Positions 47,504 to 58,373 are shown, numbered from the stretch's first letter. The stretch: 64,000 nt of DNA from Shewanella gelidii (GCF_014647855.1 NZ_BMPZ01000004.1:248001-312000); one strand, 5' to 3'. Translations and numbers: made by a program. Notes: generated by a model from the letters alone, not told the origin.

Positions 47504-49233
47504 GTAGACAAGCAAAACGCAAACAAAAACCAGAACCTATCCAATGGCGACTCGTCGTCGTGGTGACTTTTGTGTGTCTATTGTTTACTAGCTTGGTTGG
47601 TCGTGCTGCTTATATTCAAATTATTGAGCCAGAAAAACTTCGCCATGAAAGTGATATGCGCACTTTGCGTACCACAAGCCGTGCGGTGCAAAGGGGGCTT
47701 ATCACCGATCGCAATGGTGAGATGCTTGCTGTAAGTGTGCCAGTTCGTGCTGTATATGCAGATCCCAAAACTGTGCATGATCGCCAAGGTTTTGAAGATA
47801 TGCGTCGCTGGCGTGCTTTGGCTGATGTATTGCACTTACCTATGGAAGATCTCGTGACTCGAGTGAAGTCTTCTAACAAACGGTTTATTTATCTGAAGCG
47901 CCAAGTAACACCTGCGGTTGCTGAATATATCAAGCAGCTAAAATTACCGGGCATTCGTTTAAAGCCTGAATCCCGCCGCTATTATCCGTCTGGTGAAATT
48001 GCATCGCAGCTGATTGGCATTACCAACATTGATGATAAAGGCATTGAAGGCATCGAGCATACCTATAATGGTTGGTTAACCGGAAAAGCCTCGAAGCAAA
48101 AAGTGCGTAAGTCGCGTGACGGTAAAGTTGTCGAGCGCTTGGATGTGGTTGAAGAAGGGGAAAGCCCCAATGATTTGGTGTTGAGTATTGACCATCGAAT
48201 CCAGCAGCTTGCATATCGTGAACTGAAAAAAGCCACAGAAATTCATCAGGCAACCTCGGGTTCAGTCGTCGTTTTAGATGTGAATACTGGCGAAGTTTTG
48301 GCGATGGTAAATACGCCTTCATATAACCCGAACTCACCTGACAAATTGCAAGCATATAAAATGCGTAATAGAGCTTTGACTGATGCTTTTGAGCCGGGAT
48401 CGGTCATGAAGCCTTTTGTGATGGCCGCTGCGCTAGAAGCAAAAACCATTAAACCCGATCAATTAATTAAGACCTCTCCGGGGTGGATGCGAATCGGTGG
48501 CCGGCAGGTTCGAGATAGCAGTAACTATGGTGATCTCTCGCTTGAACGAATCTTGGTGAAATCAAGTAACATCGGTATTTCTAAAATTGCGTTATCGATG
48601 CCTGTTGAGCAACTACTCGGAACTTATGCGTCCCTTGGACTCGGCAGTTTTAGTGGTATTGACTTGGTCGGTGAAAGCACCGGAAAAGTACGCGATGGCC
48701 ATCGCTGGTCTGATTTTGAGCGTGCAACGCTGTCTTTTGGTTATGGATTAACGGTCTCGACCCTTCAAATCGCAAGAATGTATGCCACCTTGGGTAGTGA
48801 AGGGGTGCTGTATCCAACATCTGTCGTTAAATTAAAACAAGCGCCTGAAGGCGTTCAAGTCATTTCGCCAGAAGTGGCAAGACAGGTGATGAACATGCTT
48901 GAAGGAGTGACTCAGAAACAAGGGACTGCAGCGAAGGCGTATATTGCTGGTTACCCAGTGGCGGGTAAGACCGGGACAAGCCGTAAAGCAGTTGCCGGTG
49001 GATATGGCGAAGACTATATCGCATCTTTTGCAGGTGTTGCACCAACACATAACCCTCGGCTTGCTATTGTGGTCACGGTGAATGAGCCAAAAGGCGATCA
49101 TTATTACGGTGGTGATGTCGCTGCACCTGTGTTTGCGAAAGTGATGTCGGGTGCATTACAAATGCTTAATGTTGAACCCATTAGCCAAAGAGAGCAGGTT
49201 CGCTTAGCCGGTGTCGCGAGGAGGAGCAAATGA
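47500..49233 (+). CDS. ftsI: Peptidoglycan transpeptidase FtsI (PBP3)
   Basis: A 577-aa class B penicillin-binding protein that cross-links septal peptidoglycan with FtsW. The membrane anchor is at about residues 17-40. The transpeptidase motifs are S301-V-M-K304 (PGSVMKPF), S356-S-N358 (KSSNIG) and K491-T-G-T (VAGKTGTSR). GTG start inside the end of ftsL (GTGA, 4-nt overlap). It overlaps murE by 4 nt. Size is close to E. coli FtsI (588 aa). Confidence 0.97.
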   Translation: MSRQAKRKQKPEPIQWRLVVVVTFVCLLFTSLVGRAAYIQIIEPEKLRHESDMRTLRTTSRAVQRGLITDRNGEMLAVSVPVRAVYADPKTVHDRQGFEDMRRWRALADVLHLPMEDLVTRVKSSNKRFIYLKRQVTPAVAEYIKQLKLPGIRLKPESRRYYPSGEIASQLIGITNIDDKGIEGIEHTYNGWLTGKASKQKVRKSRDGKVVERLDVVEEGESPNDLVLSIDHRIQQLAYRELKKATEIHQATSGSVVVLDVNTGEVLAMVNTPSYNPNSPDKLQAYKMRNRALTDAFEPGSVMKPFVMAAALEAKTIKPDQLIKTSPGWMRIGGRQVRDSSNYGDLSLERILVKSSNIGISKIALSMPVEQLLGTYASLGLGSFSGIDLVGESTGKVRDGHRWSDFERATLSFGYGLTVSTLQIARMYATLGSEGVLYPTSVVKLKQAPEGVQVISPEVARQVMNMLEGVTQKQGTAAKAYIAGYPVAGKTGTSRKAVAGGYGEDYIASFAGVAPTHNPRLAIVVTVNEPKGDHYYGGDVAAPVFAKVMSGALQMLNVEPISQREQVRLAGVARRSK

Positions 49234-50741
49234 TTTTAATCAAAGATTTGCTTGCCCCTTGGTTTCATTATGCCGGCTCTGAAGCAATTGACCAGATGAC
49301 ACTTGATAGTCGTCAAGTACAGACAGGGAGTCTATTTGTTGCTGTGCCTGGCTATCAGGTTGATGGTCGCGAATTTATTGATACGGCAATTCAACAAGGC
49401 GCCGCTGCGGTTCTAGCCCATACAGATGAGCCAGAACATCATGGTCAAGTGAGTTACAAGCCTCAAGGAAGCGTTCCAGTTATTTCGTTTTTTCAACTGA
49501 CAAGACAGCTTTCCGCTGTTGCTGGACAATGTTATCCATTGCAAGTCAGTCAAACCAAGTTTATTGGAATTACAGGGACCAATGGCAAAACGTCAGTAAG
49601 CCAATTGATTGCTCAAATTGCCGAACTTCTCCATCAGAAAGCTGCAGTCATGGGCACCTTAGGCAATGGAATGTGGGGAAAGCTAGTTGAGACCGGCAAT
49701 ACGACCGCAGATGCCGTCACCTTGGCCAAACAGCTTGCGAAGTTTCAAACCCTTGGCGCGCAAATTTGTGCGATGGAAGTCTCAAGTCATGGTTTAGTGC
49801 AAGGGCGCGTGGAAGCGGTGCCTTTTGAAGTCGCCGTATTTACGAACTTAAGCCGTGATCATCTTGATTATCATGGTGATATGGATGCTTATGGTGCTGC
49901 GAAAAAGCGCTTATTCACCTTTCCGCATCTAAAATCTGCAGTGTTAAATGTTGATGACGCCGTTGGCGAACAATGGTTTGCTGAACTTTCAACTCAACCA
50001 TCGAAAACGGCGCTTGGCTATAGTACACAAGCCAGCAAGTTTGCAGATATCTTTACTGAGAATGCACGCTATCATTATGCCGGCGTCGACGCTGAAATTT
50101 GTTGGCCTCGTGGCCGCGGAAAAATCCAGTCTCCTTTATTGGGTGAGTTTAATTTATCCAATTTGCTAGCGGCGCTTGCGGCTTTATATGCCGCAGGAGA
50201 AAATATGGAGCAAATGCTAGCCGTAGTTCCTCAATTAAAAGCTGTACCTGGGAGAATGGAGAAGTTTGCGTCTGCTAATGAGCAAACGAAAGGCGTGAGT
50301 TTAGTTGTTGATTATGCCCATACACCAGATGCGATTGAACAAGCATTAAAAGCGCTGCGAGTTCACTGTCGCCGTAAGTTGTGGTGCATTTTTGGTTGTG
50401 GCGGCGATCGCGATCAAGGTAAACGCCCGTTAATGGCGCGCGCCGCGGAACAGTATGCGGATTGTGTCGTCGTTACCAGTGATAACCCCCGCAGTGAAAG
50501 CCCTGAAGCGATCATCGCGCAAGTGGTTTCCGGATTAGAAATGCCTCAAAGTGCAACGGTTATCGCAGAGCGGAAGGATGCAATTCAAAAAGCATTACAA
50601 AATGCACAATCAGGCGATATTTTATTGCTTGCCGGAAAAGGGCATGAAACTTACCAAGAAGTCGCAGGACAAAAGCGGTTTTATGATGAGCGTCAGTTTG
50701 CCGCCGAAATCATGAGCAACGCACAAGGGGCAAGCTTATGA
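49230..50741 (+). CDS. murE: UDP-MurNAc-L-Ala-D-Glu:meso-diaminopimelate ligase
   Basis: A 503-aa Mur ligase that adds the third stem residue. The ATP site GITGTNGKT is at about 113-121, and EVSSHGLVQGRVEAVPFEVAVFTNLSRDHLDYHG and VVDYAHTPDAIEQAL are conserved. SDNPRSE contains the DNPR motif, diagnostic of meso-diaminopimelate use, so the cell wall has DAP at position 3. It overlaps both ftsI and murF by 4 nt. Confidence 0.97.
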   Translation: MILIKDLLAPWFHYAGSEAIDQMTLDSRQVQTGSLFVAVPGYQVDGREFIDTAIQQGAAAVLAHTDEPEHHGQVSYKPQGSVPVISFFQLTRQLSAVAGQCYPLQVSQTKFIGITGTNGKTSVSQLIAQIAELLHQKAAVMGTLGNGMWGKLVETGNTTADAVTLAKQLAKFQTLGAQICAMEVSSHGLVQGRVEAVPFEVAVFTNLSRDHLDYHGDMDAYGAAKKRLFTFPHLKSAVLNVDDAVGEQWFAELSTQPSKTALGYSTQASKFADIFTENARYHYAGVDAEICWPRGRGKIQSPLLGEFNLSNLLAALAALYAAGENMEQMLAVVPQLKAVPGRMEKFASANEQTKGVSLVVDYAHTPDAIEQALKALRVHCRRKLWCIFGCGGDRDQGKRPLMARAAEQYADCVVVTSDNPRSESPEAIIAQVVSGLEMPQSATVIAERKDAIQKALQNAQSGDILLLAGKGHETYQEVAGQKRFYDERQFAAEIMSNAQGASL

Positions 50742-52147
50742 TCCCATTAAATTTCAAACAAGTCGCCACGCATCTGCAAGCCAAACTTGTCAATTTTGAT
50801 AGTAGCTCAGCAACAATGTTTGAGCAGGTCAGTACTGACAGTCGCAATATTCAACCCAAAACTTTGTTTGTCGCTCTTAAAGGTGAGCGATTTGATGGCC
50901 ATGACTTTGCGATGGTCGCTTATGAGAATGGTGCGCAGGCACTTTTAGTCGAAAAAGTATTACCGATAGCAGTGCCACAATTGATTGTGAACGACACATT
51001 AAAGGCGCTTGGTCAGCTTGGAGCGTTGGTGAGTTCAATGGTTGCGCCTAAGCGTGTCGCATTAACGGGTTCGAACGGCAAAACCACGGTTAAAGAAATG
51101 GTGTCGAGTATTCTTGCGACGCAATTTAAGGTGCTTTTTACCGCAGGGAACTTTAATAATGAAATTGGTGTGCCACTGACCTTGCTACGGTTATCGGCTC
51201 AGGACCAAGTCGGTGTTTTCGAATTGGGTGCGAATCATTTGGGCGAGATTGACTATACATCTTCATTGGTCAAGCCAGATGTCGCACTCGTTAATAATGT
51301 CGCCAGCGCACACCTTGAAGGCTTTGGCAGTCAAGATGGTGTTGCTCAAGCCAAGTCAGAGATTTTTTCGCATTTGCAAGCTCAAGGCACTGCGGTCATT
51401 AATCTAGATGATGATTATTGGCCTGTGATGCAAGCTGCGGCAGGTTCTCGGTCGCGCCTTTACTATTCTGTCAATTCGAACATCCAGCTACCTGAAGGTG
51501 TTGATTTAAATTGTTTTGTCAGTGTGACCAATACGATCGCGGATCACGCAGGTTGCTATCAATTTGAGTTGTGTCATCAGGGTCAGCAGCAACCCATTCA
51601 GCTCAAGCTCATGGGACGGCATCAAGTGGCGAACGCGTTAGCGGCGTCTTGTATTGCGTTGGCGTTAGGGTTATCGCTTTCCCAAATTTGCCAAGGATTA
51701 GAAGCAATGGAGCCTGTTAAAGGGCGCATGGTGCCTGCGCAACTTGGCAGTGTTCAAGTGGTTGATGATAGTTACAATGCCAACCCTGCTTCAGTGAAAG
51801 CTGCCATTCATTGGTTGCAAGAAATACAAAATAAAACCTGTTTAGTGTTGGGAGATTTAGGTGAATTAGGAGAGAATGCGGCAGCTTTGCATCGTCAACT
51901 GGGACAATATGCCAAATCACAAGGGGTTGATGCCTTATTTTGTACAGGTCAGCTTACTCAAGAAACCAGTGACGAATTTGGCGCTGAACATCACCAAGAT
52001 ATTGAATCTTTGTGTGTTCGTTTAATTGAATATATTCAGCAGTCTTCACAACCGCTGACTGTTTTAGTAAAGGGCTCTCGCAGTTCCGCTATGGAACGTG
52101 TTATCGAGAGACTATCGGCCGCTTACGAGCGCGGGGAGTTTGTGTAA
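50738..52147 (+). CDS. murF: UDP-MurNAc-tripeptide:D-Ala-D-Ala ligase
   Basis: A 469-aa Mur ligase that adds D-Ala-D-Ala to the UDP-MurNAc tripeptide. VSTDSRNIQPKTLFVALKGERFDGHDF is the N-terminal uridine-binding part, ALTGSNGKTTVKEMV the ATP site (about 109-123), and FNNEIGVPLTLL, MGRHQVANALAA and VDDSYNANPASVKAAI complete the signature. Start overlaps murE by 4 nt; mraY follows immediately (stop TAA then ATG). Confidence 0.97.
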   Translation: MIPLNFKQVATHLQAKLVNFDSSSATMFEQVSTDSRNIQPKTLFVALKGERFDGHDFAMVAYENGAQALLVEKVLPIAVPQLIVNDTLKALGQLGALVSSMVAPKRVALTGSNGKTTVKEMVSSILATQFKVLFTAGNFNNEIGVPLTLLRLSAQDQVGVFELGANHLGEIDYTSSLVKPDVALVNNVASAHLEGFGSQDGVAQAKSEIFSHLQAQGTAVINLDDDYWPVMQAAAGSRSRLYYSVNSNIQLPEGVDLNCFVSVTNTIADHAGCYQFELCHQGQQQPIQLKLMGRHQVANALAASCIALALGLSLSQICQGLEAMEPVKGRMVPAQLGSVQVVDDSYNANPASVKAAIHWLQEIQNKTCLVLGDLGELGENAAALHRQLGQYAKSQGVDALFCTGQLTQETSDEFGAEHHQDIESLCVRLIEYIQQSSQPLTVLVKGSRSSAMERVIERLSAAYERGEFV

Positions 52148-53230
52148 ATGCTGGTTTATCTAGCCGAGTACTTAACTCAGTTTCATACTGGGTTTAATGT
52201 ATTTTCATATGTAACATTTCGGGCCATTCTCGGGCTTTTGACCGCATTGATGTTCAGTTTATGGTGGGGCCCCAAACTGATCGAAAGGCTCCAGCTTTTA
52301 CAAATTGGCCAGGTTGTGCGAGACGATGGGCCAGAGTCTCATTTTAGCAAGCGCGGTACGCCGACGATGGGAGGCTTATTAATTCTTGCTGGTATCTTTA
52401 TTAGTGTCTTGCTGTGGGGAGATCTCGGCAGCCGTTATGTATGGGTGATGCTATTTGTTTTAGCGAGTTTTGGGCTCGTTGGCTTTATTGATGATTATCG
52501 TAAAGTCGTACGAAAGGATTCAAAGGGCTTAATCGCTAGATGGAAGTATATCTTGCAGTCATTAGCAGCACTTGCGATTGCGGCGTATTTGTATTTTTCT
52601 GCAGGTCAGCCAGGTGAGACCCAGCTTGTGGTTCCTTTCTTTAAGGATGTCATGCCGCAGTTGGGCGGTTTCTTTATTGTGTTGGCCTATTTCACCATTG
52701 TTGGCTCTAGCAATGCCGTGAACCTAACCGATGGTTTGGACGGATTAGCGATTATGCCGACGGTAATGGTGGCCGCGGCGTTTGCTTTGATAGCTTATCT
52801 TTCCGGCCACTCGCAATTTGCGAATTATTTACATATTCCTTATTTACCGGGTTCTGGCGAGCTCGTGATTGTTTGTACTGCTATGGTGGGCGCCGGCCTA
52901 GGGTTTCTTTGGTTTAACACCTATCCAGCACAGGTCTTTATGGGGGATGTTGGATCCCTCGCTTTAGGCGCAGCACTTGGTGCAATGGCGGTTTTAGTTC
53001 GCCAAGAAATTTTGCTGGTGATTATGGGGGGCGTATTTGTCATGGAAACCATGTCCGTTATTTTACAGGTCGGTTCGTATAAATTGCGTGGGCAGCGTAT
53101 TTTCCGCATGGCACCTATCCATCATCATTATGAATTGAAAGGCTGGCCAGAGCCGCGCGTGATTGTGCGTTTCTGGATTATTTCTCTATTCCTAGTGCTA
53201 CTTGGTTTAGCGACGTTGAAGTTGAGGTAA
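52148..53230 (+). CDS. mraY: Phospho-N-acetylmuramoyl-pentapeptide-transferase
   Basis: A 360-aa inner-membrane enzyme with about ten helices. It transfers phospho-MurNAc-pentapeptide to undecaprenyl phosphate to make lipid I. Motifs are [32 protein letters not shown] (paired Asp), [16 protein letters not shown] (catalytic Asp region) and [16 protein letters not shown] (His-rich loop). It equals the E. coli enzyme in length (360 aa). It follows murF without a gap. Confidence 0.98.
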   Translation: MLVYLAEYLTQFHTGFNVFSYVTFRAILGLLTALMFSLWWGPKLIERLQLLQIGQVVRDDGPESHFSKRGTPTMGGLLILAGIFISVLLWGDLGSRYVWVMLFVLASFGLVGFIDDYRKVVRKDSKGLIARWKYILQSLAALAIAAYLYFSAGQPGETQLVVPFFKDVMPQLGGFFIVLAYFTIVGSSNAVNLTDGLDGLAIMPTVMVAAAFALIAYLSGHSQFANYLHIPYLPGSGELVIVCTAMVGAGLGFLWFNTYPAQVFMGDVGSLALGAALGAMAVLVRQEILLVIMGGVFVMETMSVILQVGSYKLRGQRIFRMAPIHHHYELKGWPEPRVIVRFWIISLFLVLLGLATLKLR

Positions 53231-53235
53231 ATCCA

Positions 53236-54555
53236 ATGCCACAGAAGTTTTCTCACATCGTTTTAGGTTTAGGTGCTACAGGTATGTCTGTAGTACGTTA
53301 CCTGTGTGAGCAAGGGATTGTACCTCTGGTTATGGACTCTAGGCGCAACCCTCCAGGTATTGAGCAATTAAAGAATGAACTCCCACAGGTGGCGTTGCAA
53401 TGTGGTGGATTTGATTGTCGGCAATTGGTGCAAGCAAACCAGATTATTATCAGCCCTGGTATTTCAGTGAATACTCCAGAAGTAAAAGCCGCTGCGGATA
53501 TGGGGATTGAAGTGATTGGTGATGTGGAGCTGTTTGCTCGAGCCATTCAGGAGCAAGGTGCAAAAGTACTTGCCATTACTGGCTCAAATGGCAAAAGCAC
53601 AGTCACGACGCTTGTCGGTGAAATGGCTAAAGCGGAAGGTCTTAATGTTGCCGTAGGTGGCAATATTGGTATTCCAGTGCTTTCGCTTTTAAAACAACGT
53701 GCTGATTTGTACGTATTGGAATTATCCAGTTTTCAGTTGGAAACAACACGCAGTTTGAATTGTACAGCGGCAACCTGTTTGAACGTCAGTGAAGACCATA
53801 TGGATCGCTATGACGACTTTAGGGCATATCGAGAAGCTAAATTATCGCTTTACCAGCAAACGCAAAAAGTCATTTTTAATCGTGATGATGAGCTAACGAA
53901 GCCTCATATTGATGTCGCAACGAACAGTTTTGGCCTTTCAAAACCAGAGGCTGACGATTGGGGCGTGAGCGATGGCATGATCTGCCATGGTGAGGATACT
54001 GTTATGCCTCTGCTCGACGTCAAATTAATTGGTCAACACAATCAAACAAATATTGTAGCAGCGATGGCATTAACTGCAGCTGCTGGTGTATCTGCAAAGG
54101 CGATGAAAGAAGTCGCCATGACGTTTGGAGGCTTGTCGCATCGATGTGAGGTTGTATCTGTCACAAATGGCGTTACTTATGTAAACGACTCGAAGGCGAC
54201 AAATGTTGGTGCAACCGTCGCAGCGCTAGAAGGGTTATCCAACTATCCTGGTAACGTTATTTTGATTGCTGGGGGTGACAGTAAGGGTGCTGACTTTACT
54301 TGTATGGCGGATGCCATGGAAGCTGTCGACTATTTAATTACTTTGGGTCGTGATGGCGACAAGGTAGCGGCGTTAAAGCCGGATTCAATCACAGTTAATT
54401 CGATGCAATCGGCGGTTAAAAAAGCGAGTAAACTCGCTGAAGATGGGGACATGGTTTTACTGTCTCCAGCCTGTGCAAGCATTGATATGTATGACAACTT
54501 TATGAAACGAGGCCAAGATTTCTGCTTGGCAGTGGAGTCACTCGATGGCAAGTGA
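53236..54555 (+). CDS. murD: UDP-N-acetylmuramoyl-L-alanine:D-glutamate ligase
   Basis: A 439-aa Mur ligase that adds D-Glu to UDP-MurNAc-L-Ala. Evidence is VLGLGATGMSVVRYLCEQG at the N-terminus, AITGSNGKSTVTTLVGEM (ATP site, about 112-129), LELSSFQLETT, NVSEDHMDRYDDF, LSHRCEVV and NDSKATNVGATVAAL. Length matches E. coli MurD (438 aa). Its stop lies inside ftsW (11-nt overlap). Confidence 0.97.
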   Translation: MPQKFSHIVLGLGATGMSVVRYLCEQGIVPLVMDSRRNPPGIEQLKNELPQVALQCGGFDCRQLVQANQIIISPGISVNTPEVKAAADMGIEVIGDVELFARAIQEQGAKVLAITGSNGKSTVTTLVGEMAKAEGLNVAVGGNIGIPVLSLLKQRADLYVLELSSFQLETTRSLNCTAATCLNVSEDHMDRYDDFRAYREAKLSLYQQTQKVIFNRDDELTKPHIDVATNSFGLSKPEADDWGVSDGMICHGEDTVMPLLDVKLIGQHNQTNIVAAMALTAAAGVSAKAMKEVAMTFGGLSHRCEVVSVTNGVTYVNDSKATNVGATVAALEGLSNYPGNVILIAGGDSKGADFTCMADAMEAVDYLITLGRDGDKVAALKPDSITVNSMQSAVKKASKLAEDGDMVLLSPACASIDMYDNFMKRGQDFCLAVESLDGK

Positions 54556-55765
54556 TGGACGTCAATTAGCATTATTTGGTGGAAACCTAAGTTGGTCTTT
54601 ACCAGGATTATTTCAGGAGCGTTCCGCCCCTGGAATGCAGCTTTATGATCGTACTTTACTTGTTGCTATTGTCTCTCTGATTTGTTTTGGCTTTGTGATG
54701 GTTATGTCTGCCTCGATGCCTGAAGCGCAAAGCTTAACAGGCAACCCTTGGCATTTTGTTATTCGTCATGTGGCTTATTTGGCGGGTTGCTTTGTCATCG
54801 CGTTAGTGGTGTTGAGTTTAAGTGTAGAGCGTTGGTTACAGGCTAGCTCTCCATTACTGCTGATTGTTGGTGTCATGTTGCTTGCGGTGCCTTTTGTCGG
54901 TATTACGGTAAATGGTGCAACGCGTTGGTTGCCTCTTGGGATTGCAAGGTTACAGGTGGCAGAGCTAGCTAAATTTGCTTTCGCAATTTACATGTCCGGT
55001 TATTTGGTTCGGCGTCATCAAGAGGTTCGCGAGAATGCAAAAGGCTTTTATAAGCCGATCGCCGTATTTGCCGTTTATGCATTTTTAATCTTGATGCAGC
55101 CGGATCTAGGCACTGTCGTCGTGCTATTTGTCGGAACCGTCGGTTTACTTTTCCTTGCCGGCGCAAGGTTGCTCGATTTTTTCGCCTTAATTCTTACGGG
55201 GATATTGGCATTTGTTGGCTTGGTGCTTGCTGCACCATATCGGATGCGGCGGGTAACTTCATTTATGGATCCTTGGCGGGATCCGTTTGGCGATGGTTAT
55301 CAATTAACTCAGTCGCTCATGGCTTATGGCCGAGGCGATTGGTTTGGTCAGGGGCTCGGGAATAGTATTCAAAAGATGAAGTATTTACCTGAGGCGCATA
55401 CGGACTTTATTTTTGCTGTCATAGGTGAAGAACTTGGCTTTGTGGGTATCGTCGTGGTACTTGCTGTTTTGCTTTTTGTTGCGTTGCGAGCGATTCGTCT
55501 TGGCAATATGTGTCTCGCCATGGAGCGAGCATTTGAAGGGTACCTCGCCTATTCCATCGGCATTTGGTTTTGTTTCCAAACGGTGGTGAATGTTGGCGCA
55601 AGTATTGGCATGTTACCGACGAAAGGATTGACATTGCCATTTGTCAGTTATGGTGGCAGTAGCCTGTGGGTGATGACGGCTGCAGCAATGTTACTGATCC
55701 GTATTGATCATGAACGTCGACTGAGTTTAATTCAAGCCGTTCAAGGGGGGCGAGGTCGTGAATAA
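54545..55765 (+). CDS. ftsW: Septal peptidoglycan glycosyltransferase FtsW
   Basis: A 406-aa SEDS-family membrane protein with about ten helices that polymerises lipid II together with FtsI. Features are FVMVMSASMPEA, NGATRWLPLGIARLQVAELAKFAFAIYMSGYL, LMQPDLGTVVVLFVG, QSLMAYGRGDWFGQGLGNSIQKMKYLPEAHTDFIFAVIGEELGF (catalytic Asp loop) and LPFVSYGGSSLWV. It starts 11 nt before the murD stop and ends 8 nt into murG. Confidence 0.97.
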   Translation: MASDGRQLALFGGNLSWSLPGLFQERSAPGMQLYDRTLLVAIVSLICFGFVMVMSASMPEAQSLTGNPWHFVIRHVAYLAGCFVIALVVLSLSVERWLQASSPLLLIVGVMLLAVPFVGITVNGATRWLPLGIARLQVAELAKFAFAIYMSGYLVRRHQEVRENAKGFYKPIAVFAVYAFLILMQPDLGTVVVLFVGTVGLLFLAGARLLDFFALILTGILAFVGLVLAAPYRMRRVTSFMDPWRDPFGDGYQLTQSLMAYGRGDWFGQGLGNSIQKMKYLPEAHTDFIFAVIGEELGFVGIVVVLAVLLFVALRAIRLGNMCLAMERAFEGYLAYSIGIWFCFQTVVNVGASIGMLPTKGLTLPFVSYGGSSLWVMTAAAMLLIRIDHERRLSLIQAVQGGRGRE

Positions 55766-56882
55766 CCCTTCTCAAGAGAGACTCAACGAACAACAAGAAA
55801 TGGCGTCTAGTAAACGAATATTGGTGATGGCCGGAGGAACCGGCGGTCATGTTTTCCCTGCACTAGCAGTGGCGAAATATTTATCACAGCAAGGATGGCA
55901 AGTGCGCTGGCTGGGTACCGCTGAGCGCATGGAAGCTCGATTGGTTCCTCAGCACGGTTTTGATATCGATTTTATTGATATTAAAGGTGTAAGGGGAAAT
56001 GGCATGTTAAGAAAGTTGGCTGCACCATTCAAAATTTTGCGATCCATTTTGCAGGCCAAAGCTGTTATCAAGTCATTCCAGCCTGACGTTGTGTTAGGTA
56101 TGGGGGGGTTTGCTAGTGGCCCAGGTGGAATAGCTGCGCGCCTCGCTGGTATTCCATTGGTGTTGCATGAACAAAATGCAGTGCCAGGAATGACAAATCG
56201 GTTATTGGCGAAAGTTGCGAGTCGGGTCTTGTGTGCATTTGACAATACGTTTGGTGATGAGTCTCAAGCGCAAGTTGTTGGGAATCCAGTACGGCACGAG
56301 CTTGTGGCTTTGGGTGAAGAACCGGCACAAAGCAATGATGCCGCATTAAAAGTACTTGTTGTTGGTGGGAGTCTCGGTGCCAAAGTGTTTAACGACGTGC
56401 TGCCTCAAGTGCTTGGCGCCTGCAGTCAATCAAAAGCAATCACAGTCTGGCACCAGGTTGGCAAAGGCAATCTTGAATCTGTAAAAGCGAGTTATCAAGC
56501 ACTGGGTCAAGAAGACAAAGTGAAGGTGAGTGAATTCATTGATGATATGGAAGCTGCATACAAATGGGCTGACGTGCTCGTTTGTCGTGCCGGCGCACTG
56601 ACTGTATCAGAGCTCGCAGCAGTGGCAAAGCCTAGCATTTTGGTGCCTTATCCTCATGCCGTTGATGACCACCAAACTAGAAATGCCAATGTGTTAGTTG
56701 AGGCTGGGGCTGCTTTCTTATTACCCCAAGCAACAATGACAGCGGACGTACTGGCTGAGCAGTTAATAGCGCTTGCGACAGATAGACAAGAGTTAGCCCT
56801 AATGGGGCAAAAGGCGAGAAGTGTTGCTGTATTGAACGCGACCCAAAGTGTCGCGACAACATGTCAGCAACTCGCAAACTAA
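55758..56882 (+). CDS. murG: UDP-N-acetylglucosamine:lipid I GlcNAc transferase
   Basis: A 374-aa GT28 glycosyltransferase that converts lipid I to lipid II on the inner face of the membrane. The G-loop VMAGGTGGHVFPALAVAKYL is at about 22-41. GMGGFASGPGGIAARLAGIPLVLHEQNAVPG and RAGALTVSELAAVAKPSILVPYPHAVDDHQTRNA are conserved. The GTG start at 55758 has GGGCGAGG upstream and overlaps ftsW by 8 nt; ATG 55800 is a possible shorter start without a good SD. Confidence 0.95.
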   Translation: MNNPSQERLNEQQEMASSKRILVMAGGTGGHVFPALAVAKYLSQQGWQVRWLGTAERMEARLVPQHGFDIDFIDIKGVRGNGMLRKLAAPFKILRSILQAKAVIKSFQPDVVLGMGGFASGPGGIAARLAGIPLVLHEQNAVPGMTNRLLAKVASRVLCAFDNTFGDESQAQVVGNPVRHELVALGEEPAQSNDAALKVLVVGGSLGAKVFNDVLPQVLGACSQSKAITVWHQVGKGNLESVKASYQALGQEDKVKVSEFIDDMEAAYKWADVLVCRAGALTVSELAAVAKPSILVPYPHAVDDHQTRNANVLVEAGAAFLLPQATMTADVLAEQLIALATDRQELALMGQKARSVAVLNATQSVATTCQQLAN

Positions 56883-56891
56883 AGGGTAGAG

Positions 56892-58337
56892 ATGAGTAGT
56901 ATTGCAAGTAAGTTTCCAGCACTGAGGGCGATGATCCCTGAAATGAGACGTGTGAAGCGGATTCACTTTGTCGGAATTGGTGGTGCTGGAATGGGGGGGA
57001 TCGCGGAAGTTTTAGTCAATGAAGGCTACCAAGTTAGTGGCTCTGATATTGCCACGAATGCCGTAACAGAGCGTTTGTCTAGCCTTGGCGCCCACATTCA
57101 AATCGGTCATACCGCTGATGTGGTACAAGATGTGGACGTGGTGGTTGTGTCGACTGCAATTGATGCAGAAAACCCAGAGATTGTCGCGGCACAAGAGCTA
57201 AGAGTGCCGGTGGTTCGTCGAGCAGAAATGCTCGCAGAATTAATGCGCTATCGTCATGGAGTCGCTGTTGCTGGTACCCATGGTAAAACCACAACGACGA
57301 GCCTTATTGCGAGTGTATACGGCGAGGCCGAGCGGGATCCAACGTTCGTGATTGGTGGGTTGTTAAATAGTGCGGGCACGAATGCAAGATTAGGGTCTAG
57401 CCGTTATTTAATCGCGGAAGCTGATGAAAGTGATGCTAGTTTTTTGCATCTTCAGCCGATGGTCAGTGTGGTGACAAATATAGAAGCTGATCATATGGAT
57501 ACGTATGGCGGCGATTTTGAAAAACTAAAAGATACCTTTGTCGAGTTTTGGCATAACTTGCCATTTTATGGTGTTGCAGTGGTTTGTATTGATGATGAAA
57601 CCGTACGTGAGCTAATGCCGCGCGTTGGTCGCCAAACGGTGACCTATGGTTTCAGTGATGATGCGGACGTACAAGCGTTCGACTTTGTTCAACAAGGCCA
57701 CAAAAGTGCGTTTATGGTGCGCCGCAAAAACCGCCAAGATTTACAGGTGACATTGAACTTGCCTGGTCAACACAATGTTCTCAACGCGCTGGCTGCGATT
57801 GCGGTGGCCACAGAAGATGATATTGAAGACGCTGCGATGGTAAAAGCATTGGCGGAGTTTGAGGGGATCGGCAGGCGTTTTCAGCACTTGGGAGAATTTT
57901 CAACCGCTCAAGGTGAGGTCATGTTGGTTGATGACTATGGCCACCACCCAAGTGAAGTTGCTGCAACCATTAAGGCTGCAAGGGCAGGTTGGCCAGATAA
58001 AAGGTTAGTGATGATCTATCAGCCTCACCGTTATAGTCGAACTCGCGATCTTTATGAAGATTTCGTAGAGGTTTTGTCACAGGTTGATTGTCTATTGCTA
58101 CTAGAGGTGTATGCCGCAGGTGAAGCGCCAATTCCTGGTGCTGATAGCCGTGCGCTATGTCGCTCAATTCGCCAGCGTGGACAAGTCGAGCCGATATATG
58201 TAGCAGGGACTGAACAACTAGTAACCATGCTGCCAGATGTTATGCAACACGATGATCTCGTGATGACGCAGGGAGCCGGTAGTGTTGGGGCGCTAGCAAA
58301 GCAGTTGGCAGCAGCAAAACTTAAGTTTGCTCAATAG
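56892..58337 (+). CDS. murC: UDP-N-acetylmuramate:L-alanine ligase
   Basis: A 481-aa Mur ligase that adds the first stem amino acid, L-Ala. It contains [30 protein letters not shown] (Rossmann-like N-domain), [18 protein letters not shown] (ATP site, about 125-142), [26 protein letters not shown] and [16 protein letters not shown]. It starts 9 nt after murG. In E. coli ddlB follows murC; here the next gene is ftsQ after 137 nt. Confidence 0.97.
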   Translation: MSSIASKFPALRAMIPEMRRVKRIHFVGIGGAGMGGIAEVLVNEGYQVSGSDIATNAVTERLSSLGAHIQIGHTADVVQDVDVVVVSTAIDAENPEIVAAQELRVPVVRRAEMLAELMRYRHGVAVAGTHGKTTTTSLIASVYGEAERDPTFVIGGLLNSAGTNARLGSSRYLIAEADESDASFLHLQPMVSVVTNIEADHMDTYGGDFEKLKDTFVEFWHNLPFYGVAVVCIDDETVRELMPRVGRQTVTYGFSDDADVQAFDFVQQGHKSAFMVRRKNRQDLQVTLNLPGQHNVLNALAAIAVATEDDIEDAAMVKALAEFEGIGRRFQHLGEFSTAQGEVMLVDDYGHHPSEVAATIKAARAGWPDKRLVMIYQPHRYSRTRDLYEDFVEVLSQVDCLLLLEVYAAGEAPIPGADSRALCRSIRQRGQVEPIYVAGTEQLVTMLPDVMQHDDLVMTQGAGSVGALAKQLAAAKLKFAQ

Positions 58338-58352
58338 AAAGTATGAAGCAGT

Positions 58353-58373
58353 ACAGTTAATTAGATTAACTGT
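58353..58373. repeat. Palindrome between murC and ftsQ
   Basis: ACAGTTAAT, centre TAG, ATTAACTGT, a perfect 9-bp inverted repeat, AT-rich and without a T-tract, so more like an operator than a terminator. A TATAAT hexamer follows at 58419-58424, a possible -10 for an ftsQ-proximal promoter, but with no good -35 at standard spacing. Confidence 0.5.
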